Of a stretch of 12,064 nt of DNA, positions 1 through 6,126 are shown piece after piece. Each line of letters begins with the position of its first letter. Positions within the stretch are counted from its first letter, which is position 1. The notes beneath the pieces were generated by a model. The model saw nothing but the letters and a program-made list of their open reading frames with translations. It had not been told where the DNA came from and made no database searches. The stretch lies in NCBI GenBank assembly GCA_025355225.1, contig JANYAB010000691.1:1-12064 (forward strand), read 5' to 3'. The DNA is from Bacteroidota bacterium (lineage in GTDB: Bacteria; Bacteroidota; Bacteroidia; Sphingobacteriales; Sphingobacteriaceae). The translations under genes and the position numbers were made by a program.

Positions 1-329
1 GGTGTACGCCTGTTGGTAACATCTTTTAAACCAGGACCTACTATTTTTTGATCAGTAGTTTTATGGCAGGCGGCGCATTTTGCAGCAAAGACCGCTTGTC
101 CTTTTCCAGCCATTGCCGGATCGATGGCCCCTATTTGAACCGAAGTAAATCTTCCAACCCCCTTGCTTTCACTTTTTGCAGCCGGATCTATATCAGCTGT
201 TGTCGCTGTTGCAGAGGTTGATGATGCTTCGCCGGATGTAGCTGATTGTTGATCAGATCCGCCGCAGGCATATAAAAGAGTTATACCTGCTATGATTGCA
301 GCCGGAATAAAGTTTCTTAAAGTTTTCAT
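1..329 (-). CDS. c-type cytochrome lipoprotein, N-terminal part (cut by left edge)
   Basis: Partial gene; the first 109 codons are visible. The start ATG (327-329) is followed by a hydrophobic lipoprotein signal with a lipobox ending LYAC, so Cys22 should be lipidated. A Ser/Thr/Ala-rich linker of about 30 residues follows. A monohaem cytochrome c domain then begins, with the haem site CAACH at residues 85-89 (bases 63-77) and a VGPGL segment after it. It should sit in the periplasm and carry electrons. The lipoprotein, linker and the 'GVGRF...IGAIDPAM' stretch before the haem motif resemble the cytochrome that precedes nosZ in clade II nos clusters of Bacteroidota, so nosZ is expected just beyond the left edge; that is inferred from context. 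An Fnr-like site and an AT-rich palindrome lie upstream. The cytochrome class is sure, the nos assignment likely. Confidence 0.85.
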   Translation of the reverse strand, partial: MKTLRNFIPAAIIAGITLLYACGGSDQQSATSGEASSTSATATTADIDPAAKSESKGVGRFTSVQIGAIDPAMAGKGQAVFAAKCAACHKTTDQKIVGPGLKDVTNRRT

Positions 330-350
330 TTTAATTGCTATTTGTTTTTG

Positions 351-358
351 TAAAATTA
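351..358 (-). promoter_or_regulatory. possible -7 box of the cytochrome c operon
   Basis: On the minus strand this reads TAATTTTA, one mismatch from the Bacteroidota -7 consensus TAnnTTTG. It would start transcription about 16 bases before the ATG at 329. The Fnr-like site at 403-416 would then be centred about 64 bp upstream of the start, a usual class I distance. This is weak evidence on its own in AT-rich DNA. Confidence 0.35.
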
Positions 359-402
359 TGGTTAATGTGGATTGAGAAGGGTGACCCGGCTTACTATAAA
401 AC

Positions 403-416
403 ATGATATGCATCAT
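403..416 (-). promoter_or_regulatory. Crp/Fnr-like operator, site 1 (cytochrome c/nos promoter)
   Basis: ATGAT-ATGC-ATCAT is an inverted repeat with 5-bp arms and the TGAT-N4-ATCA core of Fnr-family sites. It shares 19 of 23 bases, including both flanks (AAAC before, ATTTT after), with the site at 5678-5691, although the genes downstream are unrelated. It lies about 80 bp upstream of the cytochrome start codon. The likely binder is an Fnr/Dnr-type regulator encoded outside this window. Confidence 0.65.
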
Positions 417-473
417 ATTTTTTGCCATTTTTAATTTAAATACGTTATTTAAATATTGTTTGTATTATATCTT

Positions 474-499
474 AATAAAAGATGACGATGTCTTTTATT
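474..499. promoter_or_regulatory. AT-rich palindrome, candidate Rrf2 operator (site A)
   Basis: AATAAAAGA - 8 nt - TCTTTTATT is a perfect 9-bp inverted repeat between the end of the rrf2-type gene and the cytochrome promoter. The same arms with the same 8-nt spacer recur before ric at 1957-1988, which argues for a protein-binding site. Because it lies just past the regulator's stop codon it could instead act as a weak terminator hairpin, but it has no GC-rich stem and only a short, interrupted U run. Confidence 0.5.
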
Positions 500-511
500 T
501 AAACAAATTTT

Positions 512-940
512 TTATTTTAGAAAATGCTTGTTCTGTTCGAAATCCGGTACCAGTTCATTTATTGAATGTTTGCTGAATTCAACCAATAGCTGATCTCTGA
601 TCGGCTTAACTTGTTCATGCATGAGGCAGGGTTGTGTTTCTGAACATTTTTCGAGCCCGAGTACACAAGAAACAAACATGGCGTTGCCGTCAATTGCCCT
701 GATAACATCAATAAGAAAGGTTGACTGGCTATTGTCTATATAAAAACCGCCGTTAGGTCCCTTTGCCGAAGAAAGAATTTTTTTACGAACCAGGGTTTGC
801 AGAATCTTGCCGGTAAAATGCATAGGAGAGCCAATTGCTTTCGCAACTTCGATTATCCCGACCTTTTCACCTTTTTGGCTTTTAGAGGCAACGTATACCG
901 TTGCCCTAATCGCGTATTCACATGATTTTGAAAGTATCAT
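512..940 (-). CDS. Rrf2-family transcriptional regulator with three cysteines (NsrR/IscR-like)
   Basis: 142 residues, the normal length for the family. The N-terminal winged helix-turn-helix (about residues 1-65) contains the typical 'SCEYAIRA' opening and the GPNGGF wing at 61-66. The cluster-binding loop carries Cys92, Cys99 and Cys105, with His108 close behind. This matches the three-cysteine pattern that holds an Fe-S cluster in NsrR and IscR. Known NsrR proteins sense nitric oxide through this cluster and release repression. The gene follows ric by 52 bases on the same strand, and a -7 box lies in the gap, so it may be read both with ric and alone. Palindromes before ric and before the cytochrome gene are its likely targets. 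An NO-sensing role is inferred from neighbours; IscR-like or RsrR-like sensing is possible. Confidence 0.9.
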   Translation of the reverse strand: MILSKSCEYAIRATVYVASKSQKGEKVGIIEVAKAIGSPMHFTGKILQTLVRKKILSSAKGPNGGFYIDNSQSTFLIDVIRAIDGNAMFVSCVLGLEKCSETQPCLMHEQVKPIRDQLLVEFSKHSINELVPDFEQNKHFLK

Positions 941-959
941 TTGTTTTTTAATAATTCTG

Positions 960-967
960 CAAACTTA
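960..967 (-). promoter_or_regulatory. -7 box before the rrf2-type gene
   Basis: The minus strand reads TAAGTTTG, an exact TAnnTTTG match, 20 bases before the ATG at 940 and downstream of the ric stop codon. It suggests that the regulator has its own promoter besides readthrough from ric. I see no clear -33 TTTG at the usual distance. Confidence 0.45.
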
Positions 968-992
968 AAATTTGTTGTAATTAACCTGCTCT

Positions 993-1943
993 TCAAGATA
1001 ATTCTTTTTCCAGTTGTATCGCTTTCGGGAACAATATATTGCTTTCTAAGTGGACATGACGGTGCAGATCGTTCTCGTACTCTTCCAATTTCTTAAATAG
1101 GATAGTGTAAGAACTGCAGGCATCGACCGGTAGTTGATAATTATTTGTGATCTCACGGATAATTTCAAAATCACCACCTACCTGTTCATGCTCAGATTCC
1201 ATTACCCGGATAGGGACGGATACTTTCCCAAAGTCGGCTACCGGTACAGTGCCTCCTGATTTGTATATATGAGCTAACTGTTTGATGAATGGGAATAGTA
1301 TTTTTTCTTCCTTTATCATATGCAAAGTCAGGTCATTTCCAACTCTCGAAAATAATTCTGCTACCCGGATCAATTCAGGATGGCGATCCCCATGAACCCT
1401 GGCCACTTTTTGCGCTATTTCCAGTATAAAGGCCGTATTATCTCTAACATATTGGTGATGAGTGTTGATAATGTAATCACTCAAAAAACCTATATCCCAT
1501 TTTTGATAATCGGTTTCACTATTTGTATTATTACCTTTTATTGATGCAAGCCGGCGTTCCACTTCTTCCGGGTCAATACCTTTCTTTTCACAGACTTCAG
1601 CTATGGTTTTTTTACCTCCGCAGCAAAAGTCAATACCTAAATTTTTAAAAACCTGTGCCTTGCGGTAGTCTTTTGCTACGATCTCTCCAATAGTTTCGGC
1701 ATTTTCAGCATCGGTGTTTTTAGCAATTTTTACCTGCCATGTTTCAGGCCCGCTTTCTAAATAATCCCAGGCAAATATTTGCCCGCGCTCGGCTAATAGT
1801 TGATAGTATAGCGGCTTCGGGTCATGGTCGTTATTGATAATGAATGCTTCGCCTGGTAATAGGGAATCAAACTTTTCGAAAATAGTGGGATGTTTTAACC
1901 GCGGTTCTATAACGGTTACGTTAAGGATGTCTAAGATTTCCAT
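993..1943 (-). CDS. ric: Iron-sulfur cluster repair di-iron protein (RIC/YtfE/ScdA) with N-terminal DUF2249
   Basis: 316 residues in three parts. Residues 1-75 are a DUF2249 domain, absent from E. coli YtfE. Residues 84-135 are the ScdA N-terminal domain with the FCCGGK motif (Cys107, Cys108). Residues 150-315 are a hemerythrin-like four-helix bundle. By alignment to YtfE the di-iron ligands are all present: His163, His184, His208, Glu212, His252, His296 and Glu300. RIC proteins are cytosolic, are induced by nitric oxide or peroxide, and help restore damaged Fe-S centres. The promoter has a Crp/Fnr-like site, a -7 box and a palindrome also found before the cytochrome gene. The Rrf2 regulator follows directly. 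The extra DUF2249 domain links it to the double-DUF2249 protein at 4822-5643. Identification is firm. Confidence 0.95.
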   Translation of the reverse strand: MEILDILNVTVIEPRLKHPTIFEKFDSLLPGEAFIINNDHDPKPLYYQLLAERGQIFAWDYLESGPETWQVKIAKNTDAENAETIGEIVAKDYRKAQVFKNLGIDFCCGGKKTIAEVCEKKGIDPEEVERRLASIKGNNTNSETDYQKWDIGFLSDYIINTHHQYVRDNTAFILEIAQKVARVHGDRHPELIRVAELFSRVGNDLTLHMIKEEKILFPFIKQLAHIYKSGGTVPVADFGKVSVPIRVMESEHEQVGGDFEIIREITNNYQLPVDACSSYTILFKKLEEYENDLHRHVHLESNILFPKAIQLEKELS

Positions 1944-1956
1944 TGTTTATTTGTTT

Positions 1957-1988
1957 AATAATAAAAGACAAAATTATCTTTTATTATT
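1957..1988. promoter_or_regulatory. AT-rich palindrome over the ric promoter, candidate Rrf2 operator (site B)
   Basis: AATAATAAAAGA - CAAAATTA - TCTTTTATTATT is a perfect 12-bp inverted repeat with an 8-nt spacer. Its inner nine bases and spacer length equal site A at 474-499. It is centred about 30 bp before the ric ATG. Its spacer is exactly the -7 box on the minus strand, so a bound dimer would block RNA polymerase. The natural candidate is the Rrf2 protein encoded two genes along. Confidence 0.6.
1969..1976 (-). promoter_or_regulatory. -7 box of the ric promoter
   Basis: The minus strand reads TAATTTTG, an exact match to the Bacteroidota -7 element TAnnTTTG. It implies a transcription start near 1963, about 20 bases before the ATG. 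No TTTG -33 element is seen at the usual distance, as expected for a promoter that needs an activator. Confidence 0.55.
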
Positions 1989-1997
1989 TATTTAAAA

Positions 1998-2011
1998 ATG
2001 ATTTTCATCAC
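1998..2011 (-). promoter_or_regulatory. Crp/Fnr-like operator, site 2 (ric promoter)
   Basis: ATGAT-TTTC-ATCAC has the exact TGAT-N4-ATCA core; on the minus strand it begins AAATGTGAT. Its centre (2004.5) lies about 41.5 bp upstream of the start implied by the -7 box at 1969-1976, the textbook class II spacing for Crp/Fnr activators. Confidence 0.6.
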
Positions 2012-2033
2012 ATTTCAGGTTATTATAGCGCAA

Positions 2034-3218
2034 TTATTCGGCTTTTTTAACTTTTACCAGCAGGAAGAAACCAATTGGCAAAAATAATGAGCACAGCAAA
2101 AACAACGTGAATTGGTATTGAGGAATAACTATAAAAAACAGTGCAAGTAAAGGTTGAATAAAAAGTAATCCCAGGTATATTATAACCGAAAGAATATAGA
2201 CCCAATTGACTACGTTTAACATCTTATCGAGTTTTAAAAACCCTTTTTTTATAAATTGGTCAATAATTAAAGGCATGATGATACCGAGCGTCAGTAAATG
2301 AATATAACCAATTATCAGGTTACGGTTCAGAAAAGTCCATTCGCCTATTGAGGGAAAACAAATAAGCGCCTGGAATATAATCTTTAGGGTAGCTGCAATA
2401 AGGGCTGCTTTTACAAGGAATGAAAATTTATTGGCGTGCTTTCGGAAATTGCGGCATAACATTATCCAGCTTAGCAAGTTTAAGCCGCTACTGAAAGAGG
2501 CCAATACCCATATCCAGTCATTTGGCTTTTCCCATAAGGTAAAAATAAAATAAAGAGGAATAGCCGAATAAATGAACAGGTTAAGCCATTTACTGCTGTC
2601 TTTAGTTAGTGATGTAGTGAGTGATGTTGAAGCAAATAAGCCGAGGGCTGCAAGAAGCATAAACCCGTTCATCTGAAAATGCAGGTAAAAGTAAATGGCA
2701 TCCTGGTAATAAGGTGTGTTTTTAAATCCTAATACAGTTAAGGGACCTAATACAAAGGGCCCTAATGACGACAAGCAGAGAAAGATCAACCCGCCGCGGA
2801 TTAGTTTATAAGCTGCTTCATTTACAGCATTTTTTAAGGTATCGCCTTTAAGAACCAGGTAAGTAAAGCGATAGGTGACCAGCACAAAAAGCGTTGAGAA
2901 GATAATTGAAACCGGTTTATAACCCTGAAACGAGAAACTGATCAGCATTCCGTAAGCGCTTATCAACGAAAGAGCAAATACATAGCTGTAACCGGAGGTG
3001 TGTTGTTTACCGGCGATAGTACGGCTTATGAGTAAGGCTATCGCAAAAAACATCCATCCAGCAAAGGCAAAATGAGAATGTGCATGAAGTATGAATTGAT
3101 AATCTGCAATGGGCAGATCGTAAAGTTGTTTATAACGAAGTACTAACCCAAATACAGTGAGAACTATGAAATTTATCATGGCCCATTTCGGTAGGTTAAG
3201 TTTTCGCACCCATTCCAT
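2034..3218 (-). CDS. Polytopic membrane protein with intramembrane histidines (haem-copper-oxidase-I/NnrS-like)
   Basis: 394 residues from the chosen start, nearly all hydrophobic, with roughly ten to twelve membrane segments. Three regions hold histidines at helix positions: His45, His47 and His49 (LHAHSHFAFAGW), His180 (LHFQMNG) and His307 (YIHLLTLG). This His-in-helix pattern recalls haem-binding proteins such as oxidase subunit I and NnrS, but I cannot place it in a named family. It is the last gene of the four-gene unit starting at 5643. I chose the ATG at 3218, one base after the stop of the DUF59 gene. An in-frame ATG at 3248 would add ten residues and overlap that gene by 29 bases. 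A role in nitric oxide tolerance or haem handling is inferred only from its neighbours. Confidence 0.75.
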   Translation of the reverse strand: MEWVRKLNLPKWAMINFIVLTVFGLVLRYKQLYDLPIADYQFILHAHSHFAFAGWMFFAIALLISRTIAGKQHTSGYSYVFALSLISAYGMLISFSFQGYKPVSIIFSTLFVLVTYRFTYLVLKGDTLKNAVNEAAYKLIRGGLIFLCLSSLGPFVLGPLTVLGFKNTPYYQDAIYFYLHFQMNGFMLLAALGLFASTSLTTSLTKDSSKWLNLFIYSAIPLYFIFTLWEKPNDWIWVLASFSSGLNLLSWIMLCRNFRKHANKFSFLVKAALIAATLKIIFQALICFPSIGEWTFLNRNLIIGYIHLLTLGIIMPLIIDQFIKKGFLKLDKMLNVVNWVYILSVIIYLGLLFIQPLLALFFIVIPQYQFTLFLLCSLFLPIGFFLLVKVKKAE

Positions 3219-3219
3219 T

Positions 3220-3552
3220 TTATATACCAAGTAATCTTTTACCCTCATCCGTTATACTATGGTATGACCAAACCGGTTCCCATACCAGTTCAACATTAGC
3301 TTTGTAATCTGCATAATGACTTTCGACGCAATTTTTAACTGCTGATAAAATGCTTTCACCCATAGGGCAATAAGAAGAAGATAGCGTCATTTCGATATTG
3401 ATCTGTTTGTTGGGTTCATCAATCTTGACGCCATATACCAGGCCCAGGTCAATAATATTGATGTGCAATTCCGGGTCCATCACCAAGCGAAGAGTTTCCA
3501 GAATTTCTATCTTCATAAAAGATAGGTTGTCAGTTATATCAAAGTTTTCCAT
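3220..3552 (-). CDS. DUF59/MIP18-family Fe-S cluster assembly protein
   Basis: 110 residues, normal for a stand-alone DUF59 protein. The family signature is clear: MDPELHINIIDLGLVYGV at residues 25-42, then a strand-rich stretch and the conserved Tyr-Cys-Pro with Cys62. Relatives such as SufT, PaaD and MIP18 work in the cytosol in maturation of Fe-S or other metal centres. I chose the ATG at 3552, because the MENFDITD start gives normal family length. It overlaps the preceding gene by 14 bases, which suggests coupled translation. A longer reading from 3588 would add twelve unlikely residues. Its place between two predicted haem-type membrane proteins, in a unit sharing an operator with ric, suggests assembly or repair of metal centres under nitrosative stress; that role is inferred. 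Confidence 0.88.
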   Translation of the reverse strand: MENFDITDNLSFMKIEILETLRLVMDPELHINIIDLGLVYGVKIDEPNKQINIEMTLSSSYCPMGESILSAVKNCVESHYADYKANVELVWEPVWSYHSITDEGKRLLGI

Positions 3553-4825
3553 AGGTTTTAGTTTTATGAAACAGCATAATAAAAACATTTGCCAGGTACA
3601 TAGCAGCTGTAACTATTAACGCGCTTATACCTGTATATAGTAATGGTTGCGACATGAAAAAGCATCCGGGTATAAAAGTTATACAGAAAATGATAAACCC
3701 CAAAGACTGGATCTTTAGCAGGCTGTTATTAAAAAGATCGGCTGGCATAGGCGTCTTTACTTTACCGGTCAAATGCTCGTAATGTTTTACCCAAACAATA
3801 AAAGGCAAGGTTTTAAATGTTTGCCCAAGTATCAAAGCAGTGATCCATCCCATAAAAAGGAGCACGCCATATATTAAGGAATAACGGATACTTACAGGAT
3901 TGTTTTTAAGATGATAGTAAATAATAAAAGGTATGATGATAATTGCGATCTTCAGTAAGATGAATGAAAGAAAAGTACTCATCATCGGGACATCGATCTT
4001 TTTCCGCATACGCGATTTAAGGCATTTAAATATGAAAAGCAAGTAACAAAAAACGCCCGCGACACCCAATAGGGCAATCAGGTAAGTCCGGTAATTTATT
4101 CCTGAAAAGTAAGAATCCACCAGGAACAATAATAAGGCAGAAACGATTAAATAGTAGCTAAACGATAGCAGTTTTGTTTTTTGATAGGATGATACCAGGA
4201 ACATTGGCACCAGTTTTGAACTTACGCCAATGATCATCAGCAAAAACCACCCGACTACGCCTAAGTGTGCATGGATTTTTAAAAAATGAAGCTGATCTTG
4301 TGAAAATATTGAAATCGTGAAATTAAATACCAGCGCGGTTCCCAAAGCCGCTGTAAAACAAAGGCACAGACAGGCGCTGAAAATAAAGTCCTCATGAATA
4401 GATTGCTGCTTTTTCTTATTCGCCGTTAAGTACACATTAATAGTAAACAAAATGATAGCGACTAATAATAATGCCGCTCCGCATTGCATGTGTATGCCGG
4501 GCACAAACACCCAAAACGAATAAACTAAAGCAATTAATCCAGGTAAAAACAAGGAGAAGCTTACCCATGCCAATTTCCTGCTAAACAATTCTGTTTCCAG
4601 TACAACAGGAATCAATTGATAAGATGCACCCAAAATGATCATGGTGCCCCAACCCAATGCAGCCATGTGCGTTATGGCTAAAATTTGGGGATGAAAATAA
4701 TGGCCGGTAAATGCTTTTAAAGAAAATAACATCATTACCGGCAAGGAGAAAAAACATAATGCGGCTACCAAGTAATGTATCACTACTATTCGGTAAAGCC
4801 CGGCTTTCGTCTTTATGGCAGTCAT
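3539..4825 (-). CDS. 12-TM-like membrane protein with intramembrane histidines (haem-copper-oxidase-I/NnrS-like)
   Basis: 428 residues with about twelve hydrophobic segments. Histidines cluster in two helix motifs: His45 and His53 in HPQILAITHMAALGWG, and His185 and His187 in KIHAHLGVVGW. Each is followed by a similar sequence (ASYQLIPVVL at 67-76, VSSKLVPMFL at 201-210), so the two halves look like an internal repeat. This resembles stand-alone oxidase-subunit-I-like or NnrS-like proteins that bind haem. The other ligands expected of a full NO reductase or oxidase, and any partner subunits, are not seen. The start overlaps the previous gene by four bases (ATGA), and the end overlaps the DUF59 gene by 14. 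A role in nitrogen-oxide defence is inferred from context. Confidence 0.8.
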   Translation of the reverse strand: MTAIKTKAGLYRIVVIHYLVAALCFFSLPVMMLFSLKAFTGHYFHPQILAITHMAALGWGTMIILGASYQLIPVVLETELFSRKLAWVSFSLFLPGLIALVYSFWVFVPGIHMQCGAALLLVAIILFTINVYLTANKKKQQSIHEDFIFSACLCLCFTAALGTALVFNFTISIFSQDQLHFLKIHAHLGVVGWFLLMIIGVSSKLVPMFLVSSYQKTKLLSFSYYLIVSALLLFLVDSYFSGINYRTYLIALLGVAGVFCYLLFIFKCLKSRMRKKIDVPMMSTFLSFILLKIAIIIIPFIIYYHLKNNPVSIRYSLIYGVLLFMGWITALILGQTFKTLPFIVWVKHYEHLTGKVKTPMPADLFNNSLLKIQSLGFIIFCITFIPGCFFMSQPLLYTGISALIVTAAMYLANVFIMLFHKTKTYGKL

Positions 4826-5643
4826 GGTTTATAGATCAGCATATTTACATTGCCGGTAGAGACATCTTTAAAAAGATATTTTAATCCTTGTTTTTCCAGT
4901 TCGGGAAGCAGATAAACCGGTATTTTCTTATGGTATACAAACAAGGCATCTCCGATAGCTAAATGTTGGGTTTGTTCCAAAATTGACAGCATCGGTTTAG
5001 GCATTTCGAGTTGCCGTACATCGAGGTATTTAATTTTAGCGGGGGCGATTGCGGCTAATAAATTGTCGAACGGTCCCTCGTTAACAGTAAATTCGTCTGT
5101 TGGAAGCGAAATGATTTCTTTCTCCACAGAAGGGGCTCTGTTGAAATAAGTTATTACCGTATTATTATCAACAGTCTCCACAAAATGTGAAAATCCTTTA
5201 TCAGCCAGTAAGTGAATAAGGGGTAGTGGTTCGAAAGTATTGATCAGCTTTAATCCCTGGTTTTCCTCCAGCTTATTAATACTTGCCAGAATTGCTTTAA
5301 GCGGGTCTTGATCTTGTGCCAATATTGGGCGGACGTCAAGTTCCAAATAGCTATCCGATTTTTTAATTTCAGAGGTTGGCTGAGATAATTGAACTTCGTC
5401 ACTTTGGTCCGTATCTACGCTAAACCCAATTTGTTTCATACGCTCCATAAAATCAGAAATTGTACAACCGGCAATTTTACAGGCATCAGCAATGGTGACC
5501 CTTCTGGCTAATAGATTTCTTAAAATAGGATTCTTAAGCTTCGAAAAGTTTTTATTGAGGTTGACCAAAGCATCAATGACTCCGTCTTTATTATAGTTTA
5601 ATAGTTCAAAAATGCGCGTTTTATCACTTATCGGTTTTGACAT
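4822..5643 (-). CDS. DUF1858 - DUF2249 - DUF2249 protein
   Basis: 273 residues, soluble, first gene of the four-gene unit. Residues 3-64 form a DUF1858-type domain (LKNPILRNLLARRVTIADAC, then Cys60), related to the N-terminal domain of ScdA. Residues 99-166 (YLELDVRPI...) and 204-271 (IKYLDVRQLE...) are two DUF2249 copies. Both begin with the same L-D-V-R strand and share a 'pLxLLxxKGF/LPELEKQGL' helix. The same domain opens ric next door, so the domain set of RIC is split over two proteins, one lacking the hemerythrin part. Biochemical function is unknown. The ATG at 5643 fits the domain start, and no other Met is near. A -7-like box and Fnr-like site upstream put transcription start almost on this ATG. 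Confidence 0.88.
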   Translation of the reverse strand: MSKPISDKTRIFELLNYNKDGVIDALVNLNKNFSKLKNPILRNLLARRVTIADACKIAGCTISDFMERMKQIGFSVDTDQSDEVQLSQPTSEIKKSDSYLELDVRPILAQDQDPLKAILASINKLEENQGLKLINTFEPLPLIHLLADKGFSHFVETVDNNTVITYFNRAPSVEKEIISLPTDEFTVNEGPFDNLLAAIAPAKIKYLDVRQLEMPKPMLSILEQTQHLAIGDALFVYHKKIPVYLLPELEKQGLKYLFKDVSTGNVNMLIYKP

Positions 5644-5647
5644 GATG

Positions 5648-5655
5648 CAAAAGTC
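5648..5655 (-). promoter_or_regulatory. possible -7 box of the DUF2249 operon
   Basis: The minus strand reads GACTTTTG, one mismatch from TAnnTTTG. It is placed 36.5 bp from the Fnr-like site centre, against 35.5 bp in the ric promoter. The implied start is at about 5642-5643, on the start codon, which would make a leaderless or nearly leaderless mRNA. Confidence 0.35.
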
Positions 5656-5677
5656 CCGAAATTGAAATTAAATAAAC

Positions 5678-5691
5678 ATGATTTATATCAT
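5678..5691 (-). promoter_or_regulatory. Crp/Fnr-like operator, site 3 (DUF2249 operon promoter)
   Basis: ATGAT-TTAT-ATCAT has perfect 5-bp arms and the TGAT-N4-ATCA core. Its 23-bp surroundings (5674-5696) match site 1 at 19 positions. The centre is 41.5 bp from the ATG at 5643. Confidence 0.65.
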
Positions 5692-5794
5692 ATTTTATGA
5701 CGATAAACACCAATAAAAGTTTTATGGCATTGTGTGAGTCATTTTAAAGATAGTTTTGATCTGTCTCATCTGCGTAAGAGGAAACCGGAATTTG

Positions 5795-6112
5795 CTATAC
5801 TTCCAGACGGTCCATTTTGTGATATTTTAGCCTGAACTGCAAAGGCGAAATTTGTTTAAACCGCTTAAACTGCCGGTAAGAGAAAGGCAAAGTTTCATAG
5901 CCGCAAGAATAACTTATCTACTTAACCTGCATGTCTGTTTCAATCAGTAGTTTACATTCGATGTTAAGCCTGAATTCATTTAAAAAAGTGAAGAAATTCT
6001 TTTTCATGGCCCTGCTGAAAAATCTCGAAAAGTTTTCTTCACTCATATGTAAATGGCCTGCGATACCCTCCAATTTTATCTTTGCCCCGTAATGTTGTAC
6101 CTTGTTCTTAAA
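5795..6112 (-). pseudogene. AraC-family regulator remnant (C-terminal DNA-binding domain)
   Basis: The minus strand encodes most of an AraC-type double helix-turn-helix domain. Recognisable pieces are LEGIAGHLHMSEENFSRFF, then NEFRLNIECKLLIETD, then RQFKRFKQISPLQFRLKYH. An in-frame TAG at 5918-5920 breaks it between the two helix-turn-helix motifs, where family members have a sense codon (often Gln or Glu). The reading frame is closed by a TGA at 6113-6115 just before the domain, and no cupin-like sensor domain is found, so the N-terminal two-thirds is lost. The remaining frame ends with TAG at 5795-5797. The phyH gene starts 11 bases to the right on the other strand, so a deletion probably brought the two together. 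Not expected to make a working regulator. Confidence 0.8.
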
Positions 6113-6126
6113 TCAAACAAATTGTC

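Noticed and set aside
3398..3619. Plus-strand open frame opposite the DUF59 gene
   Set aside because: Runs antisense to two well-supported genes and has no protein-like features.
5712..5725. AATAAAAG half-site followed by TTTTAT upstream of the DUF2249 operon, resembling the candidate Rrf2 operator
   Set aside because: The arms meet with a single central base instead of an 8-nt spacer, and the site lies upstream of the Fnr-like site; too short in AT-rich DNA to call.
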